Assembly: GCF_021442325.1 (NCBI RefSeq) | Contig: NZ_CP087879.1 | Location: 1-64,000 of the forward strand | DNA length: 64,000 nt | Origin: Agromyces marinus | GTDB taxonomy: Bacteria > Actinomycetota > Actinomycetes > Actinomycetales > Microbacteriaceae | Reading direction: 5' to 3' | Translations under genes and position numbers: made by a program | Shown here: piece by piece, positions 18,731 to 27,231 of the stretch | Layout of the letters: every line of letters begins with the position of its first letter | How positions within the stretch are numbered: position 1 is the stretch's first letter | Notes under the pieces: generated by a model | The model's input: only the letters and a program-made list of their open reading frames with translations | The model's database searches: none | What the model was told of the DNA's origin: nothing

Positions 18731-19270
18731 ATGCCGAACCCCACCGCAATCGCGACGATCCGAACCAACCACGGCGACATCAAGGTCGACCTCTACGGCA
18801 ACCACGCGCCGAAGACCGTGAAGAACTTCGTCGGCCTCGCGACCGGCGAGATCGAGTGGACGCACCCGGCCACGGGCCGGAAGACCACCGACCCGCTCTA
18901 CGACGGCGTCGTCTTCCACCGGATCATCCCCGGCTTCATGATCCAGGGCGGCGATCCGCTCGGTCAGGGCATCGGCGGACCGGGGTACCAGTTCGACGAC
19001 GAGATCCACCCCGAGCTCGACTTCACCGAGCCCTACGTGCTCGCCATGGCGAACGCCGGCATCCAGGGCGGCCGCGGCACGAACGGCTCGCAGTTCTTCA
19101 TCACGGTCGGAGCGACCACCTGGCTGCAGGGCAAGCACTCGATCTTCGGCAAGGTGACGGATGCCGCGAGCCGGGCCGTCGTCGACGAGCTCGCCGCGGT
19201 CCCGACCGACGGCCGCGACAAGCCGCTCGACGACGTCGTGATCGAGTCGATCGCGGTCGAGCAAGTCTGA
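18731..19270 (+). CDS. Peptidyl-prolyl cis-trans isomerase, cyclophilin type
   Basis: Cyclophilins catalyse proline isomerisation during folding. The 179-residue protein contains the family signature YDGVVFHRIIPGFMIQGGDP near residues 57-76, with the catalytic Arg, and AGIQGGRGTNGSQFFIT near 107-123. It has no signal peptide, so it is cytoplasmic (PpiA/PpiB type). ATG 18731 gives the expected N-terminus PNPTAIATIRTNHGDIKVDL. The rhomboid gene follows 10 bp later. Confidence 0.95.
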   Translation: MPNPTAIATIRTNHGDIKVDLYGNHAPKTVKNFVGLATGEIEWTHPATGRKTTDPLYDGVVFHRIIPGFMIQGGDPLGQGIGGPGYQFDDEIHPELDFTEPYVLAMANAGIQGGRGTNGSQFFITVGATTWLQGKHSIFGKVTDAASRAVVDELAAVPTDGRDKPLDDVVIESIAVEQV

Positions 19271-19280
19271 GCCCGCCCAG

Positions 19281-20144
19281 GTGAGCGACCCGGCGCCGGA
19301 GCGCGCGAACTCCTGCTATCGGCATCCCGATCGGCAGAGCTTCGTGCTGTGCCAGCGCTGCGGTCGCACCATCTGCGGTGAATGCCAGACGCCCGCTCCG
19401 GTCGGGGTGATCTGCCCCGAGTGCATGCGCGAGCAGCGGGCGACGGCGCCGCGCACCCGGCCGGCGGTGCTCACGCGCGTCAGGTCGGCGGCCTCCCGAG
19501 GCGCACCGGTGGTGACGTATTCCATCATCGGCATCACTCTCGCGTTCTACCTGCTTCAGCTCATTCCGGGCGTCGGCGCTGCCGTCACCGGGTGGCTCTA
19601 CTTCACGCCGCTCGCGATGGGCGTGGTCGAGTTCGAGCCGTGGCGCATGATCACCGTGCTGCTGGTCCACTCGACGGCCCTGATCTTCCATGTGCTGCTG
19701 AACATGTACACGCTGTGGATCTTCGGCCAGTTGCTCGAGAACCTGCTCGGGCGGTGGCGCTTCCTCGCGCTGTATCTCATCTCCGGACTCGCCGGGTCGG
19801 TCGGCGTGATCTGGTTGGCCGGCCCGAACACCGCCGTCGTGGGCGCATCGGGCGCGATCTTCGGCCTCATGGGCGCCTTCCTCGTCATCCAGCGGCGCCT
19901 GGGCGGCAGTGCCACGCAGTTGCTCATCCTCGTGGGCATCAACCTGGTCATCGGCTTCGTGCCGGGATTCAACATCTCATGGCAGGCCCACCTCGGCGGC
20001 CTCGTCGGCGGCGCGCTCGTCGGGCTCATCTTCGTCGAGACGCGCAAGCGCGACCAGCGCGCGCTCCAGAACGTGCTCCTCGGCGCCCTCACGCTCGTGC
20101 TGATCCTGCTGAGCCTGCGGTACTTCTTCCTTCCGCTGACCTGA
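19281..20144 (+). CDS. Rhomboid-family intramembrane serine protease with zinc-binding N-terminus
   Basis: Rhomboids cleave transmembrane substrates within the membrane. The 287-residue protein has a cytosolic B-box-like zinc module at residues 12-50 (CYRHPDR, CQRCGRTICGECQ, CPECM) followed by about six to seven membrane helices. The catalytic dyad is visible: Ser190 in GASGAIFG and His237 in QAHLGGLVGG. The HVLLNMYTLW motif lies near residue 138. The start is GTG 19281, 10 bp behind the cyclophilin gene, a frequent actinobacterial pairing. Substrates are unknown. Confidence 0.93.
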   Translation: MSDPAPERANSCYRHPDRQSFVLCQRCGRTICGECQTPAPVGVICPECMREQRATAPRTRPAVLTRVRSAASRGAPVVTYSIIGITLAFYLLQLIPGVGAAVTGWLYFTPLAMGVVEFEPWRMITVLLVHSTALIFHVLLNMYTLWIFGQLLENLLGRWRFLALYLISGLAGSVGVIWLAGPNTAVVGASGAIFGLMGAFLVIQRRLGGSATQLLILVGINLVIGFVPGFNISWQAHLGGLVGGALVGLIFVETRKRDQRALQNVLLGALTLVLILLSLRYFFLPLT

Positions 20145-20240
20145 TTCCGCGCCCAGTCCCGCCGGCCGTCGATGCGACCGCGGTCGATGATGGGCACGCC
20201 GATCGACGCGGCCGGGTGTCCGGCCTGCTCGGACGGAGAG

Positions 20241-20370
20241 TTATCCACACGCTGTCCACAGTTGGGGAGAGTTACACCGGTGTGATTCCGCACGATGTCC
20301 GGAATTCCGGCGATCCAGTCCTTCCACGGTGTGTGGAGCATGTGCACAAAGCTGTGGATGGTGTGGATAA
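20241..20370. other. Second DnaA-box cluster, 20 kb from oriC
   Basis: The gene-free interval 20145-20444 contains two perfect DnaA boxes in opposite orientation, TTATCCACA at 20241-20249 and TGTGGATAA at 20362-20370. Weaker boxes lie between or beside them: CTGTCCACA (20252-20260), TGTGCACAA (20341-20349) and TGTGGATGG (20353-20361). No AT-rich unwinding element stands out. It may titrate DnaA or act as a regulatory locus, as box clusters outside oriC do in other bacteria; it could also be an auxiliary part of the origin. Confidence 0.7.
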
Positions 20371-20386
20371 CCCTGTGCAGAGATGA

Positions 20387-20426
20387 CGAGAGCGGGGCGG
20401 ATGCCGAAGCATCCGCCCCGCTCTCG
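20387..20426 (-). terminator. Terminator of crgA
   Basis: CGAGAGCGGGGCGGATGC (20387-20404) pairs perfectly with 20409-20426 around CGAA, an 18-bp stem immediately after the crgA stop on the minus strand. Confidence 0.8.
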
Positions 20427-20444
20427 AAACGGGTCAGGCCGGCG

Positions 20445-20684
20445 TCATCGCCAGCGGGTGGTCATGAGGAAGCCGACGAAGGCGATGCCGAAGCCGACGA
20501 GGATGTTCCACGAACCCAGTGCCTGAACCGGCCAGGCACCCTGGCTCACGTAGAACACGATGATCCAGACGAGGCCGAGCAGCATGAAGCCGAACATGAC
20601 CGGCTTGAACCAGACAGGATTCGGCGCGTCCTCGCCGCTCGGCTGCTCCGCGCGTGCGGGCTTCGAAGAGTTGGTGCGTGCCAT
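20445..20684 (-). CDS. crgA: Cell division protein CrgA
   Basis: CrgA is a small actinobacterial membrane protein that interacts with FtsZ, FtsQ and septal PBPs and coordinates septum formation. The 79-residue product has a short charged N-terminus, then two membrane helices (VMFGFMLLGLVWIIVFYVS and WNILVGFGIAFVGFLMTTRW) linked by the conserved PVQALGSWN turn. The position upstream of and divergent from the sortase-trpG-pknB block is the conserved CrgA location. Start ATG 20684. Confidence 0.93.
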   Translation of the reverse strand: MARTNSSKPARAEQPSGEDAPNPVWFKPVMFGFMLLGLVWIIVFYVSQGAWPVQALGSWNILVGFGIAFVGFLMTTRWR

Positions 20685-20781
20685 GCGGGAGATTCTAGTC
20701 CACCGGGCTGCGCTGAGGATCCGCGCGGGCGAGCGCACATCGCCTGCGGGCCCGGTTCCGCGCCGCAGTAGACTCGCTGCC

Positions 20782-21564
20782 GTGCCAGACGTCGTCGTTG
20801 AATCGACCAATGCGGCGCCCCGCAGGGGGCGTGGGCGTGGCGGGTTCTCCTTCGTCGGCGTCCTCGGTGAATTGCTCGTCACCGCAGGGGCACTCGTGCT
20901 CCTGTTCCTGGGCTGGCAGCTCTGGTGGAACGACGCGATCAGTGCCGCACAGCAGTCTTCCGCGGCATCCGCTCTCTCGAACCGGTGGCACCAGGCGGTC
21001 CCGCCCAGCGGAGCCGGCGATGCCCCGGAGCCCCACGTGGAACCCCTCGTCGCCGACGGCGCACCCGGATACGGCGAGCCGTTCGCGGTCATGTACGTGC
21101 CCCGCTTCGGGGAGGACTCCCAGCGCACGATCGCCGAGGGCACCGGGCTCGACGTGCTGAACAGCGTCGAGAGCGGCGTCGGGCACTACCAGGGCACGCA
21201 GATGCCCGGTGCGGTCGGCAACTTCGCGATCGCGGCGCACCGGAGTGCGTACGGCGGGGGGATGCACGAGATCGATCAGCTCCGGGTCGGCGACGGCATC
21301 CACATCCAGACGCGCGACGGCTGGTACACCTACCGGTTCCGCGACCTCGAGTACGTCACACCCGACACGGTCGAGGTGCTCGCTCCGGTTCCGCACCGGC
21401 CCGGAACGGCGCCGATCGATCGCATCATCACCCTGACCACGTGCAATCCCCTGTACTCCACCGCGGAGCGCATCATCGCGTACGGCGTGTTCGAGTCATG
21501 GCGGCCCGCGGCCGACGGACCGCCCGGCGAGATCGCGGCGGCAGTCGCAGAATGGGGGCGATGA
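20782..21564 (+). CDS. Class E sortase
   Basis: Class E sortases anchor surface proteins to peptidoglycan in high-GC actinobacteria, usually recognising LAxTG-like signals. The 260-residue protein has a basic N-terminus, a membrane anchor near residues 25-47 (LGELLVTAGALVLLFLGW) and the catalytic triad: His in NFAIAAHRSAYGG, Cys in ITLTTCNPLYS, and Arg in STAERIIAYG. It starts with GTG 20782. ATGA overlap links it to a small membrane protein and then to the trpG-like gene. Class assignment is by motif and location. Confidence 0.9.
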   Translation: MPDVVVESTNAAPRRGRGRGGFSFVGVLGELLVTAGALVLLFLGWQLWWNDAISAAQQSSAASALSNRWHQAVPPSGAGDAPEPHVEPLVADGAPGYGEPFAVMYVPRFGEDSQRTIAEGTGLDVLNSVESGVGHYQGTQMPGAVGNFAIAAHRSAYGGGMHEIDQLRVGDGIHIQTRDGWYTYRFRDLEYVTPDTVEVLAPVPHRPGTAPIDRIITLTTCNPLYSTAERIIAYGVFESWRPAADGPPGEIAAAVAEWGR

Positions 21565-21725
21565 GCATGTACGCGGCTCTGTGGCGTATCCTTCCGGGAC
21601 CGGTCTGGTTTCGCGTCATCCTCGTGATCGCCATCCTCGCCGGGATGATCTTCGTCCTGTTCACCTGGGTCTTCCCCTGGGTCGACGGGATCGTGAACCC
21701 AATCGACGTCACGGTGGAGCAATGA
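21561..21725 (+). CDS. Small single-pass membrane protein between sortase and trpG-like gene
   Basis: A 54-residue protein with one transmembrane helix (FRVILVIAILAGMIFVLFTW) followed by a short aromatic, polar tail. It overlaps both neighbours by ATGA (sortase stop and trpG-like start), so it is clearly translated. I recall similar tiny proteins at this locus in related actinobacteria; function unknown. Confidence 0.8.
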   Translation: MSMYAALWRILPGPVWFRVILVIAILAGMIFVLFTWVFPWVDGIVNPIDVTVEQ

Positions 21726-22360
21726 CCCGGATCCTCGTCATCGACAACTACGACAGCTTCGTCTACACCCTCAACGGGTACCTGCAGGAGCTCGGCGCCG
21801 AGACCGAGGTCGTCCGCAACGACGACATCGCCGTCGAGGACGTGCCGACCCGCATCGCGGAGTACGACGGCGTGCTCATCTCGCCCGGCCCGGGCAAGCC
21901 GGTCGACGCGGGCGTCTCGATCCCCGTCGTCGCGGCCGCCCTCGAGTCCGGCCAGCCGCTGCTCGGCGTGTGCCTCGGGCACCAGGCGATCGCCGAGGCG
22001 TTCGGCGCCGTCGTCACGAACGCCGAGGAACTGATGCACGGCAAGACCTCGAAGGTCGTGCACGACGACAGCGCCCTCTACGACGGCGTCCCGCAGCACT
22101 TCACCGCGACCCGGTACCACTCGCTCGCGGTCGTCGACGGCACGGTACCGGACGACCTCGTCGTGACCAGTCGAACCGAGGGCGGCGTCATCATGGGTCT
22201 GCGGCACGCGAGCGCACCGATCCTCGGTGTCCAGTTCCATCCCGAGTCGGTGCTCACCGAGGGCGGCTACCGCATGCTCGGCAACTGGCTCGCGCTCGCG
22301 GGCCTGCCCGAGGCGAAGGGACGCGCACAGGGCCTCGACCCGCTCGTGCGCGCGAGCTGA
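21722..22360 (+). CDS. Anthranilate/aminodeoxychorismate synthase glutamine amidotransferase component
   Basis: A class I glutamine amidotransferase of 212 residues. It opens RILVIDNYDSFVYTLNGYLQ, has the nucleophile Cys in LLGVCLGHQ near residue 83, and the His-Glu pair in FHPESVLTEGG near residues 178-188. Such genes beside the pknB block are annotated trpG or pabA; no chorismate-binding partner lies in the window, so whether it serves tryptophan or folate synthesis is open. ATG 21722 overlaps the preceding stop. It converges on pknB. Confidence 0.92.
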   Translation: MTRILVIDNYDSFVYTLNGYLQELGAETEVVRNDDIAVEDVPTRIAEYDGVLISPGPGKPVDAGVSIPVVAAALESGQPLLGVCLGHQAIAEAFGAVVTNAEELMHGKTSKVVHDDSALYDGVPQHFTATRYHSLAVVDGTVPDDLVVTSRTEGGVIMGLRHASAPILGVQFHPESVLTEGGYRMLGNWLALAGLPEAKGRAQGLDPLVRAS

Positions 22361-22375
22361 CCTGAACGCGTCGGG

Positions 22376-24070
22376 TCAGCCGCCGCAGTAGACCAGTTCG
22401 ACCTCGGACTTCTGGGGCACGTCGCCGGGGGCCGGCATCTGCCGGATCACGGGCGAACCGGCGGCCGTCGGGCAGCTCGTGTCGGGCACGGGCTTCGGCT
22501 GGAGCCTCAGGGCATCGGTTCCGAGGTAGTCCGACGCGGCCTGCAGCGACTGGCCCGTGAGGTCCGGCAGCGTGACGTTTCCCGACGAGTAGATGAAGTT
22601 CACGGTGCTGCCGGCGTCGACCGAGGCCCTGGGCTCCGGATCGGTCGACATGACGACGCCGGCACCGACCGTGGGCGAATTCTGCCGCGTCTCGGAGCCC
22701 GGGACGAGCTCGGCATCCGTGATCGCGGTCTTCGCCGCGTCGAGCTGCATGTTGACGACATCCGGGACGGCGACCGCCTCGCGCCCGGTGGAGACGTACA
22801 CCGTGACGGGTGTTCCCGTGTCGACGATCTCGCCGGCCCCGGGGACGGTGCGGATCACCGCGCCGTCGGGGACCGAGTCGCTCGTCTCCTCCGACTTCGT
22901 CGGCTGCAGCGTCAGCTCCTGGAGTGTGTTGGCCGCGTCCTCCCATGCTTCGCCTGCCAGCTCCGGCACCTCACGAGCGTTCGAGGGCACCGTATCGGTG
23001 GGCTGCAGGTTGAACGCCCAGTACATGACGGACACGACGATCACGACGATCGCGATGATGCCCGACCATATCCAGACCGCCGGAGGCCGACGCTGGGTCC
23101 GGACCATCGTGTCGTCCTCCGTCAACTGCCGGAGGGCGAGTTCGGAGGTCGAGAGCGAGCCCGTCGCGGTGCCGAACAGCAGCGCGGTCTCGTCCACCTT
23201 CCGTTGCGACGGGACCCGGCCGGCCGCGGCCGCCTCGACGTCGGCTCGGAACTCCGCCGCGGTCTGGTATCGCGCGGTGCGATCCTTCGTGAGCGCGTGC
23301 ATGACCACGGCGTCGAGGGCCGGCGAGACCTTCGGATTGATGACACTCGGCTTGACCGGCCGTTCGCTCACGTGCTGGTAGGCGACCGCGACCGGGGTGT
23401 CGCCGCGGAACGGCGGGCGGCCCGTGAGCAGTTCGAACAGCACCACCCCGGTGCTGTACAGGTCGGTCCGGGCGTCGACGACCTCGCCCTTGGCCTGCTC
23501 GGGCGAGAAGTACGAGGCGGTGCCGAGGATCGCCGTCGTCTGCGCGACCGTCGTCGCGGAGTCGGAGACGGCGCGGGCGATGCCGAAGTCCATGACCTTC
23601 ACCTGGCCGGAGGTGGTGATCATGATGTTGCCCGGCTTGATGTCGCGATGCACCACGCCCGCGCGGTGGGAGTACTCGAGCGCGGTGAGCACGCCGTCGA
23701 TCACCCTCGCGGCAGCGGTCGGGTCGAGCGGGCCCTCGTGGATGATGTCCTTCAGGAGTCGGCCGTCGACGAACTCCATGACGATGAACGGCAGCTGGAC
23801 CTCGTGGCCTGCGGCATCGACGACGGTCTCCTCGCCGGCGTCGAAGACGCGGACGATGGTCGGGTGCGCCATCCGCGCCGCCGACTGCGCCTCCTGCCGG
23901 AATCGCATCCGGAACGACGGGTCGGTCGCCAGTTGCGGCTTCAGCAGCTTGATCGCGACCCGGCGGCCGAGCCGCTCATCGGTGCCCTCGTGCACGTCGG
24001 ACATCCCACCGCGCCCGATGAGCGCACCCACGCGGTACCGTCCCGCGAGCATGCGTCCGCCATCGTTCAC
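22376..24070 (-). CDS. pknB: PknB-type Ser/Thr protein kinase with PASTA repeats
   Basis: A receptor kinase that senses peptidoglycan fragments and regulates growth and division. The 564-residue protein has an N-terminal kinase domain (GRGGMSDVH glycine loop, K in [17 protein letters not shown] catalytic loop, MDFGIA), a juxtamembrane linker, one membrane helix (VWIWSGIIAIVVIVVSVMYW near residues 328-347), and three extracellular PASTA repeats (around VPELAGEAWEDA, VPDVVNMQLDAA and LPDLTGQSLQAA). Actinobacterial PknB often has four PASTA repeats, so one fewer here. It is the last gene of the fhaA-pknB operon. Confidence 0.93.
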   Translation of the reverse strand: MNDGGRMLAGRYRVGALIGRGGMSDVHEGTDERLGRRVAIKLLKPQLATDPSFRMRFRQEAQSAARMAHPTIVRVFDAGEETVVDAAGHEVQLPFIVMEFVDGRLLKDIIHEGPLDPTAAARVIDGVLTALEYSHRAGVVHRDIKPGNIMITTSGQVKVMDFGIARAVSDSATTVAQTTAILGTASYFSPEQAKGEVVDARTDLYSTGVVLFELLTGRPPFRGDTPVAVAYQHVSERPVKPSVINPKVSPALDAVVMHALTKDRTARYQTAAEFRADVEAAAAGRVPSQRKVDETALLFGTATGSLSTSELALRQLTEDDTMVRTQRRPPAVWIWSGIIAIVVIVVSVMYWAFNLQPTDTVPSNAREVPELAGEAWEDAANTLQELTLQPTKSEETSDSVPDGAVIRTVPGAGEIVDTGTPVTVYVSTGREAVAVPDVVNMQLDAAKTAITDAELVPGSETRQNSPTVGAGVVMSTDPEPRASVDAGSTVNFIYSSGNVTLPDLTGQSLQAASDYLGTDALRLQPKPVPDTSCPTAAGSPVIRQMPAPGDVPQKSEVELVYCGG

Positions 24071-24103
24071 GCTGCCTCCGATCGTGTAGGGCTGGTCGGG
24101 ATG

Positions 24104-25780
24104 CTACTGGATGCTCACCTGCGCGGCGGGCGAGAACGGCGAGTCGAGCTGACCGCAGAAGTAGCGATACGTGACCTCGAACGCCTCGGAGCCGGCCTGG
24201 ACGTTCACGCTCGTGGTGCCGGGGCCGACCGGACTGGGAGCCGTGGCATCCGCCGTGACGGCGACCTCGTAGCCGCTGAGCTCCTGGCCCGACGGGCAGG
24301 ACGCGGCCGGCCAACTGACCTGCACGATCCCGCCGGCTGCGACGTCGGCCGGATTCACGGTCGGGGCGGAACCCGGAGCGCTCGGCGTCTCGGGCTGGCC
24401 GAGGTAGGTGACCGTGATCGTCGAACCGATCGCCACCGGGCCGCTCGGGTTCACGTCGGTGACGGTGTTCGCCTGGTCGGGGGTCGTCGCGGGCCCACCC
24501 TCCCTGGCGTCGACGACGAAGCCCAGGCCCTGGAGCTCGTTGCGCACGTCGTCGACGTTGCGGCCGAGGTACGCATCGCGGTCGACCTGTGCGGTCGTGG
24601 GTGCTTCGCTGGTCGGGGGCGGGGGCTCGCTGCTGGTCGACGGCGGAGCGGATGTCGACGTCGAGGTCGGCGGTCCGCTGGACGTGCTCGGGTCAGGGGA
24701 CTTGCCGCTGTTGAGGGCGAACGCGACGAGGATGCCGATGAGCACGAGCGCGAGCAGGATGATGAGCACGATGAGCGGCCACGTCCACGGGCTGCGCTTC
24801 TTCTCCTCGGTCTCCTCCTCGTCGCCATCGGGGCCCGGAGCACCCGCAGGGAGCACGGTGGTCGCCGCGGTCGCGCCTGCCTGCGGCATGAGCATCGTCG
24901 CCGCGGTCGCGCCCGCCGCCGCACCGAGAACGGCGGGGACCGCGAGCGCGGCTGCCTGCACGTCGCCGCGCCGGAGCGCCGTCGCGGCGCGGGCGAGGTG
25001 GGCAGCGGTCTGCGGCCGGTCGGCCGGGTTCTTCGCGATGCACGAGTAGACGAGGTTGCGCACCGGCTCGGAGACGGTGACCGGGAGGTCGGGCGGGGTC
25101 TCGTTGATCTGCGCCATCGCGATCGCGACCTGCGACTCGCCCGTGAAGGGCCGGCGGCCGGCGAGGCACTCGTACGCGACGATGCCGAGCGAGTAGATGT
25201 CGGTCGTGGGCGATGCGGGGTGACCGGACGCCTGCTCGGGCGAGAGGTACTGCACCGTGCCCATGACCTGCCCGGTGGCGGTCAGGGGCACCTGGTCGGC
25301 GATGCGCGCGATGCCGAAGTCGGTGATCTTGACGCGCCCGTCGGGCGTGATGAGCAGGTTGCCGGGCTTGATGTCGCGGTGCACGAGGCCGGCCGCGTGC
25401 GCGGCCTGGAGCGCCGCGGCGGTCTGCGCGACGATGTCGAGGACCTTGTCGGTCGAGAGCACGTGCTCGCGCTCGAGGATCGTCGAGAGCGCCTCGCCGG
25501 GGACGAGCTCCATGACGAGGTAGGCGCTGCCCTCCTCCTCGCCGTAGTCGAAGACGTTCGCGATGCCCTCGTGGTTCACGAGTGCGGCGTGACGCGCCTC
25601 GGCGCGGAAGCGCTCGAGGAATCCCGGGTCGCCAAGGTACTCGTCCTTGAGGATCTTGAGCGCGACCTGCCGACCGATCACGAGGTCGGTGGCCTGCCAG
25701 ACCTCGCCCATGCCGCCGATCGCGATCCGGGACTGCAGCTCGTAGCGTCCCCCGAAGGTGAGCCCAGCACTCGGTCTCAT
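24104..25780 (-). CDS. pknA: PknA-like Ser/Thr protein kinase with single PASTA and a C-terminal beta domain
   Basis: The 558-residue protein has a full kinase domain ([10 protein letters not shown] in [25 protein letters not shown]), an Ala-rich linker, one membrane helix ([20 protein letters not shown]) and an extracellular Ser/Thr/Pro stretch followed by a PASTA-like repeat ([19 protein letters not shown]) and then an approximately 90-residue beta-rich segment with two Cys ([22 protein letters not shown]) that resembles a fibronectin III fold. M. tuberculosis PknA lacks such an extracellular domain. ATG 25780 overlaps the pbpA stop by ATGA; the open frame extending to 25927 is a shadow. 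Confidence 0.9.
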   Translation of the reverse strand: MRPSAGLTFGGRYELQSRIAIGGMGEVWQATDLVIGRQVALKILKDEYLGDPGFLERFRAEARHAALVNHEGIANVFDYGEEEGSAYLVMELVPGEALSTILEREHVLSTDKVLDIVAQTAAALQAAHAAGLVHRDIKPGNLLITPDGRVKITDFGIARIADQVPLTATGQVMGTVQYLSPEQASGHPASPTTDIYSLGIVAYECLAGRRPFTGESQVAIAMAQINETPPDLPVTVSEPVRNLVYSCIAKNPADRPQTAAHLARAATALRRGDVQAAALAVPAVLGAAAGATAATMLMPQAGATAATTVLPAGAPGPDGDEEETEEKKRSPWTWPLIVLIILLALVLIGILVAFALNSGKSPDPSTSSGPPTSTSTSAPPSTSSEPPPPTSEAPTTAQVDRDAYLGRNVDDVRNELQGLGFVVDAREGGPATTPDQANTVTDVNPSGPVAIGSTITVTYLGQPETPSAPGSAPTVNPADVAAGGIVQVSWPAASCPSGQELSGYEVAVTADATAPSPVGPGTTSVNVQAGSEAFEVTYRYFCGQLDSPFSPAAQVSIQ

Positions 25781-27231
25781 GTGTTCAGCACCGCCTCTAG
25801 TACCTGTTGCGCCAAGGGCGCGGCAATCAGGTTGCCGAACCCCTCCTGACCAAGCCCTCCGCCGTCTTCCACGAGCACCGTGATCGCGTACCGAGGGTCG
25901 TCGGCGGGGGCAAAACCCGTGAACCACAAGGTGTAGGGATCGTCCTCGCCGTTCTCTGCTGTACCCGTCTTACCGGCCACGCTGACGCCGTCTATTCTTG
26001 CATTACTCGCGGCACCGTTCTCGACGCCGTCGACCATCATCCCGGTCATCGTCCTGGCCGTCGATTCGCTGATCGCCCGGCCGAACTGCGTCGCATCGAA
26101 CTCCTCGATCGGCCGGAAGTCCGGCGCGGTGATCGAATCCACCACGTCGGGGTTCATGACGACGCCGCCGTTCGCGATCGCCGCCGAGACCATGGCCATC
26201 TGCAGCGGCGTCGCGCGGACGTCGCCCTGGCCGATCCCGCTGAGCCCGGTCTGCGGTTCGTCCGGGTTCGGCGGGTACGTGCTCGCAGCCGTCGGCATCG
26301 GGATCTCGAACGACGAGTCGAACCCGAACTTCTCGGCCTGCGTGCGGATGGCGTCGTCGCCGAGTTCGAGCGCGAGCTCGACGAAGGGGATGTTGCACGA
26401 GAGCCGCAGCGCGGTCGCGAGGGTCACCTCGGAGCCGCCTCCGCACGTGCCGCCGCCGGAGTTGCGCACGACCGAGCTCGTGCCGGGGAGGGTGAGCTCG
26501 CCCGGGTTCGGGAACGTGGAATCCGGCGTGTACTGGCCGGATTCGAGGGCGGCGGCGGTCACGACGAGCTTGAACACCGAGCCCGGCGGGTTCATGTCGC
26601 CGCCGGTCGCGCGGTTGAACAGCGGATCCGAGGGGTTCTCGACGAGCGACTGGTAGGTCTGCTCGACCTCGTCGCCGTCGTGCACCGCGAGCGCGTTCGG
26701 GTCGTAGGTGGGCTTGGTGACCATCGCGATGATCCGGCCGGTCTTCGGTTCGGTCACGATGATCGCGCCCGTGTAGTCGCCGAGCGCGTCCCACGCGGCC
26801 TGCTGTGCGACGGGATCGATCGTGACCTCCACGGAGGCGCCCATCGGGTCCTGACCGGAGATGAGCCGGTTGAGGGAGTCGAAGAACTGGGATTCGCTGC
26901 GCCCGCTCAGCTCCGCGTTGAGCGCGGCCTCGAGTCCGGTCGGCTCGCCGTTGACCGGGATGAACCCCGTCACCGGGGCGTACATCGGCCCGTTCGAGTA
27001 GATGCGCTGGAACTTGTAGTCGTCGTCGGAGGGCTCGGAGAACGCGATGGGGTTCCCGTCGACGAGGATCGGGCCGCGCTCGACCGAGTAGCTCTGGTAC
27101 AGGGTGCGGGCGTTGCGCGGGTCGGCTGCGAGCTCGTCGGCCTGGACGTACTGGATCACGCTCGAGGCGCCGAAGAGTGCGAGGAACATGAGGAGCGCGA
27201 CGATGGTCACGCGCTTGAGTTCGCGGTTCAT
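25777..27231 (-). CDS. pbpA: Penicillin-binding protein transpeptidase PbpA
   Basis: A class B penicillin-binding protein that cross-links peptidoglycan with its RodA partner. The 484-residue protein has an N-terminal membrane anchor ([19 protein letters not shown]), a dimerisation domain and the transpeptidase domain with SxxK in PPGSVFKL, SxN in LSCNIPF and KTG in [12 protein letters not shown] 27231 overlaps the rodA stop. Position between rodA and pknA is conserved. Confidence 0.95.
   Translation of the reverse strand: MNRELKRVTIVALLMFLALFGASSVIQYVQADELAADPRNARTLYQSYSVERGPILVDGNPIAFSEPSDDDYKFQRIYSNGPMYAPVTGFIPVNGEPTGLEAALNAELSGRSESQFFDSLNRLISGQDPMGASVEVTIDPVAQQAAWDALGDYTGAIIVTEPKTGRIIAMVTKPTYDPNALAVHDGDEVEQTYQSLVENPSDPLFNRATGGDMNPPGSVFKLVVTAAALESGQYTPDSTFPNPGELTLPGTSSVVRNSGGGTCGGGSEVTLATALRLSCNIPFVELALELGDDAIRTQAEKFGFDSSFEIPMPTAASTYPPNPDEPQTGLSGIGQGDVRATPLQMAMVSAAIANGGVVMNPDVVDSITAPDFRPIEEFDATQFGRAISESTARTMTGMMVDGVENGAASNARIDGVSVAGKTGTAENGEDDPYTLWFTGFAPADDPRYAITVLVEDGGGLGQEGFGNLIAAPLAQQVLEAVLNT

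Noticed and set aside
23204..25849. 881-codon open frame opposite pknA/pknB, and similar long frames at 27252-28679 and 36607-38565
   Set aside because: Shadows of well-identified genes; no start-site or domain support.
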